A DNA stretch of 64,000 nucleotides from contig JAYJMR010000014.1 in assembly GCA_037074705.1 (NCBI GenBank), positions 310,001 through 374,000 on the forward strand, written 5' to 3'. Made by a program: the position numbers and the translations under genes. The notes beneath the pieces are model-generated. The model searched no databases. It saw nothing but the letters and a program-made list of their open reading frames with translations, and was not told the DNA's origin. Positions 26,440 to 36,080 of this stretch are shown here, piece after piece. Source of the stretch: Zhengitettix transpicula (Eukaryota; Arthropoda; Insecta; Orthoptera; Tetrigidae). The stretch's first letter is position 1; each line of letters opens with the position of its first letter.

Positions 26440-27348
26440 ATGTCAAACATCTCCATAAGGTACAAAATAGCACAAAAAGTAAGGAGCTGGAGGTTAAAGA
26501 GAAAATATACCCTGAAGGATTTAGTAGGCAAAACAGGCATAAACTATCATACACTGATAAGATACGAGCAAGGAACATGTGGCATTCCAACTGAAAAGTT
26601 AAAAATATTAGCAGAGGCGTTATCAATTCCTATTAGAAATCTCTTTCCTAGACGAAAAGTACTAAAAGAAAGCAGTTGTTTCGACAAAGCCAAGACCCAG
26701 GAAATGTATAATTTCATAGAAAAAACAGGAGGACACAAAGCAATTTATGCATTAACCAAATCTGTCCGAGCTGAAGAAGAAAGTAATGTAAAAGCAGCAA
26801 GAATAAAAATTGCAAAGGATCTAGTTAAGGCAGGGTTTGATACTGATATTATCTATCGAGCAACAGGCTTATCAACTGAAGAATATGCTGATAAAGAGAG
26901 TATCGGTTGTGCAAGCCAAAACGGAGGACAAGAGATCAAGAAGTGGAGAATAATAAGAGGATATACACAAGAAGAATTAGCAAAAAAGCTTAATGTAGGA
27001 CCCTCGCAGGTACATCATTATGAACAAGGTAGTGTTGCTCTTTTAAGTGAAAGGTTGTGGGAGATAGCAAGAGAATTATCCGTGAATGCTGAAGATCTGA
27101 TAAAGGAATACAAAGAAAATGATTGTGAAGATGGTGAAGCAGAAAATGAATTATTAAGTTGGGCAAGAGAATACAGAAAAATTGATAATCAAGAATCACG
27201 AGATGAGCTAAATATATGGGTAGAATTTTTATTACAAAGAAAGCAAATTTACAAAGAGAAGATTAATAAAGTAGAGGAAATGAAAGTTGCAAATAATTTA
27301 GTTAAGTTAGGTTTTTCTACTGATACTCTTTCTAAAATAATTGATTAA
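26440..27348 (+). CDS. Double-XRE transcriptional regulator, copy 1
   Basis: 302 residues with two XRE helix-turn-helix domains: about 5-65 (KIAQKVRSWRLKRKYTLKDLVGKTGINYHTLIRYEQG) and about 165-225 (EIKKWRIIRGYTQEELAKKLNVGPSQVHHYEQGS), joined by a linker with the AARIKIAKDLVKAGFDTDIIYRATGLS motif. The same linker motif recurs at the C-terminus and at the C-terminus of Rpn proteins. Such tandem-HTH proteins are typical WO phage/Wolbachia regulators. It is likely to bind operator sites near itself, perhaps the shared divergent region. The paralogue at 30979 differs more towards the C-terminus. Confidence 0.9.
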   Translation: MSNISIRYKIAQKVRSWRLKRKYTLKDLVGKTGINYHTLIRYEQGTCGIPTEKLKILAEALSIPIRNLFPRRKVLKESSCFDKAKTQEMYNFIEKTGGHKAIYALTKSVRAEEESNVKAARIKIAKDLVKAGFDTDIIYRATGLSTEEYADKESIGCASQNGGQEIKKWRIIRGYTQEELAKKLNVGPSQVHHYEQGSVALLSERLWEIARELSVNAEDLIKEYKENDCEDGEAENELLSWAREYRKIDNQESRDELNIWVEFLLQRKQIYKEKINKVEEMKVANNLVKLGFSTDTLSKIID

Positions 27349-27555
27349 CAACAATTTTTTTACATGGAGAACTAATCTTTCAATTAGATAAAAATAAGTA
27401 TCTATTAAGATTTTAACTTATTCATGAAAAAATAAGTAAAAAAGATTGAAAAATTGATTTGACTTCACTCCGAAGCTATGGCTTTATGCCAATGCTGATA
27501 AAAAAACAGCAGTAAACATTTAAAAACAATTTGTTATTAACGAGGAGTATATTTT

Positions 27556-28224
27556 ATGAATAATGGTAAAAAACTTACAGAAGAAATAGAGAGAGTACTA
27601 CAAAGCGGAGGAGGAAGTGCTTTATTTGATCGTGAAATAGTGGCAGTGCTTCTAGGAGCAGTTCATGACAGAAAGCAAGCACAAGATGTTACTAAAACTC
27701 TAATGGATAATTGCCCAGGAATAGGAGAAATTTTAGGACGAGAAATCGATGATCTGAAAATGATAGAAGGAATGACCGAACATGCAGCTGCTGCAATTGA
27801 ATGTGTTAAAGAAGCTTACAAGAGGGCACTAAGAGAAGGGTTGAAAAGAGGACCGGTAATGGATAGCCAAGAAAAGCTGATAGAGTATGTAAGGGTAAAT
27901 ATAGGCTTTTCAGCAAAAGAAGCTGTCCTGATAATATACTTGGATAAACAGAACCGTCTGATAAGAGATGAAGTGTATTTTGGTACAATAGATGAAGTAC
28001 ACTTATCTGAAAGGAAAGTGGTAAAAAAGGCATTATCAATGGAAGCAGCGTCAATAATATTAGCTCATAACCATCCAGGAGGGAGTTTAGAACCATCAGA
28101 AGATGATAAAGTAATGACTAGAGAATTAGTGTCAGCATGTCAAGGAGTGGGAATTGAACTAGAGGATCACATTATTATGACAGACAAAGGATACTGCAGC
28201 TTTAAGGAAAGAGAGCTGTTATAA
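27556..28224 (+). CDS. radC: RadC-like JAB/MPN domain protein
   Basis: 222 residues, ribosome site GAGGAGTAT before ATG 27556. N-terminal helix-hairpin-helix-like part (GIGEILGREIDDLKMIEGMTEHAAAAIE), then the MPN+/JAMM domain with HNHPGGSLEPSEDD (H-x-H-P-x-G-x3-P-S-x2-D), the zinc ligand motif of RadC. RadC proteins are common on phages and mobile elements; the old DNA-repair role is doubtful and the exact function is unknown. Length is normal. It follows the XRE gene on the same strand. Confidence 0.92.
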   Translation: MNNGKKLTEEIERVLQSGGGSALFDREIVAVLLGAVHDRKQAQDVTKTLMDNCPGIGEILGREIDDLKMIEGMTEHAAAAIECVKEAYKRALREGLKRGPVMDSQEKLIEYVRVNIGFSAKEAVLIIYLDKQNRLIRDEVYFGTIDEVHLSERKVVKKALSMEAASIILAHNHPGGSLEPSEDDKVMTRELVSACQGVGIELEDHIIMTDKGYCSFKERELL

Positions 28225-28519
28225 ACCAAATTTCAATTGCGGTTGCTTGAGAAGTTTAGCTACCACAGGAAGAGTATAAGTAGAAAGAAAACTAAGTCAA
28301 GAATCTGGAGAGAGATATTGGAGAATTACAAAATATAAAAGATCTTTGTATAGCTTGTATAATAAGTTGTAGTTAAAGAATAAAAGTCTTGGAAAAGGTA
28401 TTCTTTTATTATAAATAGTTGCAAGATATACAAGATCTTTTTATAATTTGCGTATTAAGTTAATTATAAAGCAATAAATTGCTCTGTAGACTTGAATAAC
28501 ATGCTTAATAGGAGGCTAT
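28225..28519. promoter_or_regulatory. Intergenic region with duplicated promoter-like element
   Basis: Two imperfect direct copies of about 40 bp start at GATCTTT (28340 and 28432). Both read AAGATCTTT-TATA...TAAGTT...AAAG, and the first contains TTGTATAATAAG, a good -10 box. The gene at 28520 has the ribosome site AGGAGG. The role of the duplication is unknown. Confidence 0.35.
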
Positions 28520-29094
28520 ATGACTACTAAAAAAACAGTATCATTTGATGGAAATACTTATGAGTTAATCATTGATTCTAAAAAGTTACTAAAAGGACTA
28601 TATAGTGCTATTGAAGGTATAAGGCGTACTAGCAAAAAAAATCAGCAGCTTATACTTGTAGACGAGACTGATCCGAAAATATTTGATGATAAAAGTAGGT
28701 TTGAGAATCCTGAAGGTGTGCCTTCCCCTAGCGATGTTTCTGGAAAATCAATCAATCTTGGAGAAGGACGTGAGGTTTATAACAAAAAATCTTCAAATCG
28801 TCAAAATCCGTTTATTCCATCTTTAAGCAAGCAAGTGCAAGTGAAAATGCAGAATTGAGATGGTTTAAAAGTAGAGTGGTAAAGGCAAAAAGCGTAGACG
28901 AACTGAACAAAGTGATAGATCAAGCACTAAGTACTGGAATCAGGATAAATGCATATAGCGAAGGACAGAAGAGTTTTGCTGATACGGTGATATCGAAAAT
29001 ACCTTTGATCAAATGCAAAGAAAATGAGAAGGAAGACATAATATGTGAATTGATGCTAAATGGAGCAATATTCAGTTACGATCTATTGCAGGAT

Positions 29095-30205
29095 GGCTTT
29101 GTTGCATAGCTAGTGTTGGTTGAGGTTATTGTAAGGAGAAAAGCTTATGGTTACTAACGCATTTTGTTGTAAAATAGGCATTTTTCAAACAAGTATAACT
29201 TATGCCACAAAAAATGAGAGTAAGTAACCAAAGAGAATATAATGAGTTTCTAAAAAAAAGAGGAAATGTTTTTCATTTTGTTAATCAAGCCATAGAAAAT
29301 TGGTATGAAAATAGTCCAAAAGTTGCAGGTGGCAATAACACTTATAGTGATAAAGTTGTAATTTTAATACACATAATAGTTCATCTTTTTAGAATTGGCT
29401 TGAGACAAGCTGTAGGTTTTGTAAAAGGTTATATGGTACAAATAGGCAAAAAACTTAAGGTTATCAGTTATACACAAGCTTCCAGAAGATTTAAAAAGCT
29501 TGATTTGAAAATTGATGACCATAGAACCAATAAAGATGATTTTGAAAATATTGAAATTGCCGTAGATAGCACTAGAGTTAGTATCTACAATAATAATGGT
29601 GGGCATAGTAAGCTTAATACTCGAAAAAGAAAATACAGTGGTTATGGTCAAGTAAGAAAATTACATGTTGTTTTAAACGTAAATGATAAGAAAGCAATAA
29701 GCATGAACTACACTATTGGTGTTGCTGTGGACTATTTGCCGGTTTGCGATATGTTAGAGGAAGTCAGTGATAAATATAACATTTGTTCTATTCGAGCAGA
29801 TGCGGCTTATGATATAAAAAGTGTGTATAAAGAATGCAGAAAATACAATATTGTGCCTATTATTCGCCCTAGGAAGGATACTAAAATTTGTTTAGCTGAC
29901 TACTTATCAGAAAGAAACAAGTATATTAGTAGAATTAGGTCATATGAGAATTATGAAGATGGTATTAATGAATGGAAGAAAGAAGTTAAGTATGGAGCAC
30001 GGTCTTATATTGAAGTCTTTTTCTATAGGTTAAAGCAAATATTCGGGTTTGGCTTGAAAAATAAATCAGAGGTAAATCGTGAAAAAGAGCTGTTAATTAA
30101 GTGCTACTTATTGAACAAATTTACTGATATAGGTATGGCTAAATTTGAATTAGCTGCGTAAATTCACTGTGATTTACATGCCTATCAGTGCTATGCAACA
30201 AAGCC
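29095..30205 (+). mobile_element. IS5-family (IS903-like) element, copy 2
   Basis: 1,111 bp, ends as copy 1, flanked by a perfect 9-bp target duplication TTGCAGGAT on both sides, the size made by the IS903 subgroup. The insertion is recent and simple. Confidence 0.95.
29202..30161 (+). CDS. IS5-family transposase, copy 2
   Basis: 319 residues, protein identical to copies 1 and 3, with the same DDE motifs (VDST, RADAAYD, YIEVFFYRLK). Intact inside the broken hypothetical gene. Confidence 0.93.
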   Translation: MPQKMRVSNQREYNEFLKKRGNVFHFVNQAIENWYENSPKVAGGNNTYSDKVVILIHIIVHLFRIGLRQAVGFVKGYMVQIGKKLKVISYTQASRRFKKLDLKIDDHRTNKDDFENIEIAVDSTRVSIYNNNGGHSKLNTRKRKYSGYGQVRKLHVVLNVNDKKAISMNYTIGVAVDYLPVCDMLEEVSDKYNICSIRADAAYDIKSVYKECRKYNIVPIIRPRKDTKICLADYLSERNKYISRIRSYENYEDGINEWKKEVKYGARSYIEVFFYRLKQIFGFGLKNKSEVNREKELLIKCYLLNKFTDIGMAKFELAA

Positions 30206-30863
30206 TTGCAGGATAAGGGAATAAGTGAAATGCATAACAAACTCTATCAAGAGATTCGTCCACAGATAGATGAGTGGCTTAAAGAATTGAGAGAAATCGG
30301 TGAAAGTGCTATTGAAAATGAAGGAATCATAGAAGACGTGGAAATGGATAATCAGACGTTTTTTATGAAATTTTCTGAGAATAGTAAGGTAAATATTGCA
30401 AGAGTATTGGAAGGTACAAGAAATTTAGGGTTAACCACAGGAGAGGTAAAATTAGGAGGTGATGTAATAGAAGTAGGAAATAGTAAGGTTGAAGTTAGAA
30501 GTGAAAAAGAAGGTGAGAGGAATTACGTTGATGTGTCTGATAATAGTGCTTTTGAGATAACATTTCCTACAAGTATTGGTAGCCTAAAAATTGTAATATA
30601 CCATAATGGAGATAAAGTAGAGATCAGAGTAGCAGATAAAGAAATGTGGTCTGAACTACAAAAAAGAGGGGAAACTATAGGAAAAGGATGTTTTTTTGGA
30701 GGAATGTCAGTCGCAGAAGCGGTAGAAAAGGGAAGTTTTCCTAGGGATGGCAAGTGGAGTAAAGAGAAGGTTAAAAAGGCAATTAGTAATAGTGAAAGAT
30801 TATCATGGGTTGATAGGACGTGTGGAGGTAGTAAAGAAACTTCTCGGAAACTTTAAACAATGA

Positions 30864-30888
30864 GGAGGGGAGGTTTTCCTCCCTTCTT
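30864..30888 (+). terminator. Hairpin terminator candidate
   Basis: GGGAGG at 30868-30873, TTTT loop, CCTCCC at 30878-30883, extended by several further pairs (with wobbles) on the outside. A T-rich tail TTCTTACTT follows. It lies 8 bp after the stop at 30856. Confidence 0.6.
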
Positions 30889-30978
30889 ACTTACAATCAC
30901 AAAATTGCAAACTCTTTATAAGCTAAACTTAGATTGTAGTAAAATAACAGATGTTTATTTCGGTAAAATTCTTACGAT

Positions 30979-31917
30979 ATGGCAAATATCTCTATAAGAT
31001 ACAAAATAGCACAAAAAATAAGAAGCTGGAGGTTAAAACAAAAGTATACCCTAAAAGATTTAGTAGGGAAAACCGGCGTAAAATATCATACATTACTAAG
31101 ATATGAGCAAGGAATATGTGGCATTCCAACTAAAAAATTAAAAGTCATAGCGGAAGCATTATCAGTTGACGTTGGTAGCTTATTTCCTAGACAAAAAGTA
31201 CTGAGAGAAAATTGTTCTTTTAACAAAGAATGGATGTACAACTTTATAGCAAAAATAAAGGGACAAGAGTCATGCAAGTTGATTCGCGATTTAACTGGGT
31301 TTATTCAAGCTGAAGAGGAAAATAATGTAAAAGCTGCAAGGGTAAACATGGCCAAGAACTTAGCGAAAGTGGGGTTTGATAATGATATTATCAATCGGGC
31401 AACTGGTTTATCAACTGATGAATATGATAATAAGGAGAAAAAAGGCTCTGAGCATCAAAACGAAGGACAAGAGATAAAAAAGTGGAGGATAATAAGAGGG
31501 TATACTCAAGAGGATTTAGCAAAAGAGCTAGATATAGGACCCTCGCAGATACATCACTATGAACAAGGGAGTGCTACCATTTTAAGTGAAAGATTATGGG
31601 AAATAGCAGAGAAGTTATCAGTTAATCCTGAAGATCTGATGAAGAAATATGAAGAAGATAATTGTAAAGCAGAAAACGAGCTATTAAGTTGGGTGAGAGA
31701 GTCTAAAAAAATTGACAATCAAGAATCACGAGATGAATTGGGCATATGGGTAGAATTTTTATCGCAAAGAAAGCAAGTTTACAAAGAAAAGATTTACAAA
31801 GCAGAGGCAATAAAAGTTGCGAATAATTTACGTATGTTGGACGTTTCTATTGATGCTATTTCTCAAATAACAGATTTATCTATTGAGGAGCTTGAAAATT
31901 ATGCTTTCAAAACTTAA
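30979..31917 (+). CDS. Double-XRE transcriptional regulator, copy 2
   Basis: 312 residues. Same two-HTH layout as 26440-27348 (HTH 1 SWRLKQKYTLKDLVGKTGVKYHTLLRYEQG, HTH 2 KWRIIRGYTQEDLAKELDIGPSQIHHYEQGS) with linker and C-terminal IDAISQITDLSIEEL motifs. It is closely related to copy 1 but clearly separate, so the duplication is older than the IS copies. It lies beside and converges with the tail/patatin operon, whose end at 32033 is about 115 bp away. Likely a phage regulator; targets unknown. Confidence 0.9.
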   Translation: MANISIRYKIAQKIRSWRLKQKYTLKDLVGKTGVKYHTLLRYEQGICGIPTKKLKVIAEALSVDVGSLFPRQKVLRENCSFNKEWMYNFIAKIKGQESCKLIRDLTGFIQAEEENNVKAARVNMAKNLAKVGFDNDIINRATGLSTDEYDNKEKKGSEHQNEGQEIKKWRIIRGYTQEDLAKELDIGPSQIHHYEQGSATILSERLWEIAEKLSVNPEDLMKKYEEDNCKAENELLSWVRESKKIDNQESRDELGIWVEFLSQRKQVYKEKIYKAEAIKVANNLRMLDVSIDAISQITDLSIEELENYAFKT

Positions 31918-32032
31918 TCTGGGTTAAAAACAGCGATAGTTTATTGACTCAGAAATAATATATTAAGATATAAATAAAAGTAGTTAATATATCTACTCTA
32001 AACTCTTGTTTAGCTCTGCAGAATTTGACGTA

Positions 32033-32956
32033 TCAAGATGCAACATCACAGAATTTATATATCAGTTCCTGATTGTTCTTTATCATTGCCTTTGCCTCTT
32101 GCTGAAGAGATTTGATATTTTTTGATGTAATATTATCCATGTCAGCCGACGCTAGCTTCAATTGCGATTGTATGCGTATATATTTATCACCTATAACTTG
32201 ATCAAGTTGGTAATTTACTGAATCTAAACTTGAGGCAAACATCACATGTAGTAGTGGTTTTATCCAGCTTATTTTTCCAAATCTCCTTGAATTATCTATG
32301 CTCCTATCTGTTCTGCCAGTACCTATTGATAACAGTATAATCTCATCATTTGGAAACAATTTCTTACCACTTGCATATGCACAAGCCGCTGGATTATTGG
32401 CAAACACCCCTCCATCCACTAATACCATTTCCTTTTGGTTGATTTTAAGATATTTAGGTACAAAGTAAGTAGGTGCTGCAGTTGTAGCTCGTAATGCATC
32501 TTTCAATTTGATAAAATTTCTATCTTCTCTCCAGCTCTTAAAAAAGAAAGGGCAATTATTGTGAATATCGTAACTTGCAATCAGTACATTATTTAAGGTG
32601 CTTTGTAAAGTATCATCACCAAAATATTTATCCAGTACAAATTCAATATTTTTATGCGGGTATTGTGCACAGTTAAACCAAGATAATATTGATCGCCTGA
32701 AGAATGAAGACTTGAAAATATATGACCCGTATTTTTGGTAAAGCTCGACTAAATCATTGGCTGAATATTGAGGGTTTCCTTGTTTATCTTTTTTACATAA
32801 TCCTGCTACAACAATTCCACCGGTTGAAGTACCTGTCATTAAGTCAAAGATCTGGAAAATAGGCTTCCTTGCTCTCTTTTCTATTTCTGCTAGAATAATG
32901 GCTGGTATTATCCCTTTAATGCCACCTCCATCTACAGATAAAATGTACTTTGTCAC
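32033..32956 (-). CDS. Patatin-like phospholipase
   Basis: 307 residues. Oxyanion loop DGGGIKG at the N-terminus, nucleophile S44 in GTSTGG (GxSxG), catalytic D181 in DGGVFANNP: the complete Ser-Asp dyad of the patatin family (acyl hydrolase of membrane lipids). No signal peptide. A patatin gene at the end of the tail operon is a known feature of WO phages; it may help lysis of bacterial or host membranes, which is an inference. It is the last gene of the minus-strand operon. Confidence 0.92.
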   Translation of the reverse strand: MTKYILSVDGGGIKGIIPAIILAEIEKRARKPIFQIFDLMTGTSTGGIVVAGLCKKDKQGNPQYSANDLVELYQKYGSYIFKSSFFRRSILSWFNCAQYPHKNIEFVLDKYFGDDTLQSTLNNVLIASYDIHNNCPFFFKSWREDRNFIKLKDALRATTAAPTYFVPKYLKINQKEMVLVDGGVFANNPAACAYASGKKLFPNDEIILLSIGTGRTDRSIDNSRRFGKISWIKPLLHVMFASSLDSVNYQLDQVIGDKYIRIQSQLKLASADMDNITSKNIKSLQQEAKAMIKNNQELIYKFCDVAS

Positions 32957-32964
32957 TGTAAAAT

Positions 32965-33186
32965 TTATTTGTGTTTGTGAATAGCTTCAAGTTCATTGAC
33001 TTCTTCAGTGAGGTTTTTCACTCTCTCTTCAAGTCGATAGACTATTTCTATTAGTCCTTGGTTTTTTTCTATAAATTTATCATGGATGTGTACACGTAAG
33101 TCGAGTTTGGCCAACCACCAGATGAATCCTATAGTCTGTACAACTATTGTTAGTATTACCGCTATTGGGATTTTTTGCTTTTTCAT
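32965..33186 (-). CDS. Small membrane protein, holin-like candidate
   Basis: 73 residues: a short basic start, one hydrophobic helix (IPIAVILTIVVQTIGFIWWLA), then a charged coiled coil (IVYRLEERVKNLTEEVNELEAI). Size and layout fit a small phage holin or spanin-like membrane protein (DUF2730-like), placed 8 bp before the patatin gene. No enzymatic motif. The lysis role is inferred only from position and topology; the lysozyme is in the other operon. Confidence 0.6.
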   Translation of the reverse strand: MKKQKIPIAVILTIVVQTIGFIWWLAKLDLRVHIHDKFIEKNQGLIEIVYRLEERVKNLTEEVNELEAIHKHK

Positions 33187-33233
33187 AATGATTTAAAATG
33201 TAAAGTTATTATGGATAGCTAATTTAGTAACTA

Positions 33234-33767
33234 CTATTTTGATTTATGCTGTTCCTCTACATTTGCAAGTAGCTTAATAATTTCTCTGTAAGGTTTATCT
33301 TTGTTGTGCCTTGATTCTATTACAGCTACATCCCGAGGATTTTTTCCATCTGTATCTCTAGTATTAGGATTAGCACCTCTTTCTAATAAGAACTTAACTA
33401 TCTCCAAATTGCCTCCGTATGCGGCAGAATGTAATACTGTCCATCCTTTATATCTACCTGTATCATTTATATCAACTCCTTCATTCACTAGAAATTTTAC
33501 TAATTCTAGACATTTTCCTTCTGCTGCACAATGTAGCGCTGTTAATCTAGGAATTTGTGTGTTAATGCTCAATAGGTTCTTTACTGAAAACTTTACTACA
33601 TCTAGGTTACAATTTTCAGAAGCAATGCGTAAGATTGTTTTGTAATTATCTGTAGCTTTAGATTTTTGATAGCAATATGTAATAACAACACATACTATTA
33701 ATAGTGCGAACCATGCGAAATGTAATTTATATTTTTCATTAGACTTTATTTTTTTCATATTTGGCAC
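33234..33767 (-). CDS. Ankyrin repeat protein with N-terminal membrane anchor
   Basis: 177 residues. A hydrophobic helix at about 14-31 (FAWFALLIVCVVITYCY) follows a Lys-rich start, then about three ankyrin repeats (TALHCAAEGKCLELVKFLVNEGVDIN, TVLHSAAYGGNLEIVKFLLERGANPN, TRDTDGKNPRDVAV). The anchor suggests that the repeats face outside the membrane. Ankyrin genes between tail and patatin genes are typical in WO. Partner unknown. Confidence 0.85.
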   Translation of the reverse strand: MPNMKKIKSNEKYKLHFAWFALLIVCVVITYCYQKSKATDNYKTILRIASENCNLDVVKFSVKNLLSINTQIPRLTALHCAAEGKCLELVKFLVNEGVDINDTGRYKGWTVLHSAAYGGNLEIVKFLLERGANPNTRDTDGKNPRDVAVIESRHNKDKPYREIIKLLANVEEQHKSK

Positions 33768-34044
33768 ACAGTTTCTTCATATTAAACAGATCATTACTCA
33801 TTTTTTTCTTAACATTACTTACTAAAAGATGCCGACAACATAGTAAGGTAACCTGAGCTATTTAGAGTATGCTCCGCTCTATTAACTATCCATTCACCAT
33901 CTACTGCTTGATTAAAATCTATAAGATTAAGCTTTGCTTCTGCAAATAACTCTGGGTTACCAGGCATAGTTATATCTAAAGTTTCATTGTTACGCTTCAA
34001 TTGTTTTAATTTGGCATTTGCTGCACTTAGCGCTGACTCTGCAT

Positions 34045-35155
34045 GGCTTTGTTGCATAGCACTGATAGGCATGTAAATCACAGTGAATTTACGCAGCTAA
34101 TTCAAATTTAGCCATACCTATATCAGTAAATTTGTTCAATAAGTAGCACTTAATTAACAGCTCTTTTTCACGATTTACCTCTGATTTATTTTTCAAGCCA
34201 AACCCGAATATTTGCTTTAACCTATAGAAAAAGACTTCAATATAAGACCGTGCTCCATACTTAACTTCTTTCTTCCATTCATTAATACCATCTTCATAAT
34301 TCTCATATGACCTAATTCTACTAATATACTTGTTTCTTTCTGATAAGTAGTCAGCTAAACAAATTTTAGTATCCTTCCTAGGGCGAATAATAGGCACAAT
34401 ATTGTATTTTCTGCATTCTTTATACACACTTTTTATATCATAAGCCGCATCTGCTCGAATAGAACAAATGTTATATTTATCACTGACTTCCTCTAACATA
34501 TCGCAAACCGGCAAATAGTCCACAGCAACACCAATAGTGTAGTTCATGCTTATTGCTTTCTTATCATTTACGTTTAAAACAACATGTAATTTTCTTACTT
34601 GACCATAACCACTGTATTTTCTTTTTCGAGTATTAAGCTTACTATGCCCACCATTATTATTGTAGATACTAACTCTAGTGCTATCTACGGCAATTTCAAT
34701 ATTTTCAAAATCATCTTTATTGGTTCTATGGTCATCAATTTTCAAATCAAGCTTTTTAAATCTTCTGGAAGCTTGTGTATAACTGATAACCTTAAGTTTT
34801 TTGCCTATTTGTACCATATAACCTTTTACAAAACCTACAGCTTGTCTCAAGCCAATTCTAAAAAGATGAACTATTATGTGTATTAAAATTACAACTTTAT
34901 CACTATAAGTGTTATTGCCACCTGCAACTTTTGGACTATTTTCATACCAATTTTCTATGGCTTGATTAACAAAATGAAAAACATTTCCTCTTTTTTTTAG
35001 AAACTCATTATATTCTCTTTGGTTACTTACTCTCATTTTTTGTGGCATAAGTTATACTTGTTTGAAAAATGCCTATTTTACAACAAAATGCGTTAGTAAC
35101 CATAAGCTTTTCTCCTTACAATAACCTCAACCAACACTAGCTATGCAACAAAGCC
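34045..35155 (-). mobile_element. IS5-family (IS903-like) element, copy 3
   Basis: 1,111 bp in reverse orientation with a perfect 9-bp target duplication ACTCTGCAT on both sides. It lies inside tail gene D. Confidence 0.95.
34089..35048 (-). CDS. IS5-family transposase, copy 3
   Basis: 319 residues, protein identical to copies 1 and 2. Intact DDE motifs. Confidence 0.93.
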   Translation of the reverse strand: MPQKMRVSNQREYNEFLKKRGNVFHFVNQAIENWYENSPKVAGGNNTYSDKVVILIHIIVHLFRIGLRQAVGFVKGYMVQIGKKLKVISYTQASRRFKKLDLKIDDHRTNKDDFENIEIAVDSTRVSIYNNNGGHSKLNTRKRKYSGYGQVRKLHVVLNVNDKKAISMNYTIGVAVDYLPVCDMLEEVSDKYNICSIRADAAYDIKSVYKECRKYNIVPIIRPRKDTKICLADYLSERNKYISRIRSYENYEDGINEWKKEVKYGARSYIEVFFYRLKQIFGFGLKNKSEVNREKELLIKCYLLNKFTDIGMAKFELAA

Positions 35156-35870
35156 ACTCTGCATTTGGGTAAATTTCTAGCATAATATAACTTGGTTCGC
35201 CGCTACCAACTATTTCTTTAATAGTCTCACCCTTTTCATAGCTGTGCCATTTTGCTACTACTGAATTGTATTTATCACGTACGGTAAAATGCACTTTCCA
35301 ATTAATTGTGTCTTGAGGTCTAATAGTCGTTGTTCCTAAAGCTTTTCCTGTGGCTGATTTTGCCATATTTTTTGAAATAAATAGTATGTACCCACCAGCT
35401 AATTTTACCGTTGCTTCACGCTCTATTGCTATTTTTGTTAGAAGGCTTATATCACTCTCCTCAGTTTGATTAATGTGAGTTATAAGCACGTTTTTAAATT
35501 CCTCAGCGACTTTATATCCATATCCATGTTTGTGGGCTATTTCTCTAACTAAGTTCTCTAGGGTAATTTGGTGCCATTCTTTGGATACTTTTGCTTTCAA
35601 AGATATTCTTAAATTTGTTGCATGAGCTTTGATTAGTAGAGTCTTAGGTGGGCTTTGTATCGTAACTTCGTTGACTGTATATATACCCATTGGAAAGACT
35701 CCAGTTTCCTTATAACCTAATGCTATGTTCAATTCATTTGGAACTTCTACATTTTCATTGCCATAATCAACACATACCTCTGCGACATCATCTATAGTAC
35801 CAGATTCATCAGTAAGATTCACCGATATTACATGATCTTTTATTCCTTCAATGCTAAATTCAGGTTTCAT

Positions 35871-36080
35871 TTATTCCCACACTTTTAACTTCGATTTTTT
35901 TAATTGCTCTTGTATTGTAGGTAACCTGATCTTTAATCCTGCAGGCAAAAAACTTCCATAATCTGCAATTCCAGGGTTTTCCTCCAATACTATCTCCACT
36001 ATTCCATCGGTAAATCCATAATGTTTCCAGCAAATCAGATCTAGCATTTCTCCTTCTTTAGTTAAGTAATATATAGTCAT
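35871..36080 (-). CDS. X: Tail protein X (P2 gpX-like)
   Basis: 69 residues, abutting gene D. The motif GEMLDLICWKHYGFTDGIVEIVLEENPGIADYGSFLPAGLKIRLP is the LysM-like fold of P2 gpX. Size fits (P2 gpX about 67). It overlaps the stop of gene U upstream by 4 bp. Role: tail completion near the tube end, with gpU and gpD. Confidence 0.9.
   Translation of the reverse strand: MTIYYLTKEGEMLDLICWKHYGFTDGIVEIVLEENPGIADYGSFLPAGLKIRLPTIQEQLKKSKLKVWE

Larger units (their letters stand above)
25164..27348. repeat. Segmental duplication, counterpart of 2166-4719 (inverted)
   Basis: It contains the recombinase tail end, intergenic DNA, the Rpn gene and the divergent XRE regulator in the same relative order. 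This is the better-preserved copy. Confidence 0.8.
28520..30856 (+). pseudogene. WO-phage hypothetical gene broken by a frameshift and an IS5-family insertion
   Basis: The first frame (28520-28858, 112 residues, AGGAGG before ATG) starts MTTKKTVSFDGNTYELIIDSK and has a low-complexity end. In the other frame the region before 28855 reads QASASENAELRWFKS without a break into the second piece (28855-29094), so the two pieces look like one gene with a frameshift near 28810-28840. Copy 2 of the IS5 element (29095-30205) then splits it. With the 9-bp target repeat discounted, the frame resumes directly at 30206 and runs to 30856. No catalytic motif recognised; the last 150 residues are beta-rich (VDVSDNSAFEITFPTSIGSLKIVI). 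Function unknown. Confidence 0.6.
33815..35870 (-). pseudogene. D: Tail protein D (P2 gpD-like), split by an IS5-family insertion
   Basis: The N-terminal piece (35870-35156) has the gpD/phage late control protein fold region (SIEGIKDHVISVNLTDESG…IALGYKETGVFPMGIYTVNEVTI…TEESDISLLTKIAIEREATVKLAGG). The C-terminal piece (34044-33815) ends EWIVNRAEHTLNSSGYLTMLSASFSK. Together about 315 residues, normal for the family. The break is exactly the IS with a 9-bp target repeat, and both halves are otherwise in frame. Losing gpD, which closes the tail tube at the baseplate, should make this phage copy unable to form infective tails. Confidence 0.9.

Noticed and set aside
28855..29109. An independent 84-residue gene
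   Set aside because: Its end is IS5-family terminal sequence and its start is a frame continued from the preceding piece; it is part of a broken gene.
33815..34081. A separate 88-residue gene
   Set aside because: The first codons are IS sequence; the rest is the C-terminus of tail protein D.
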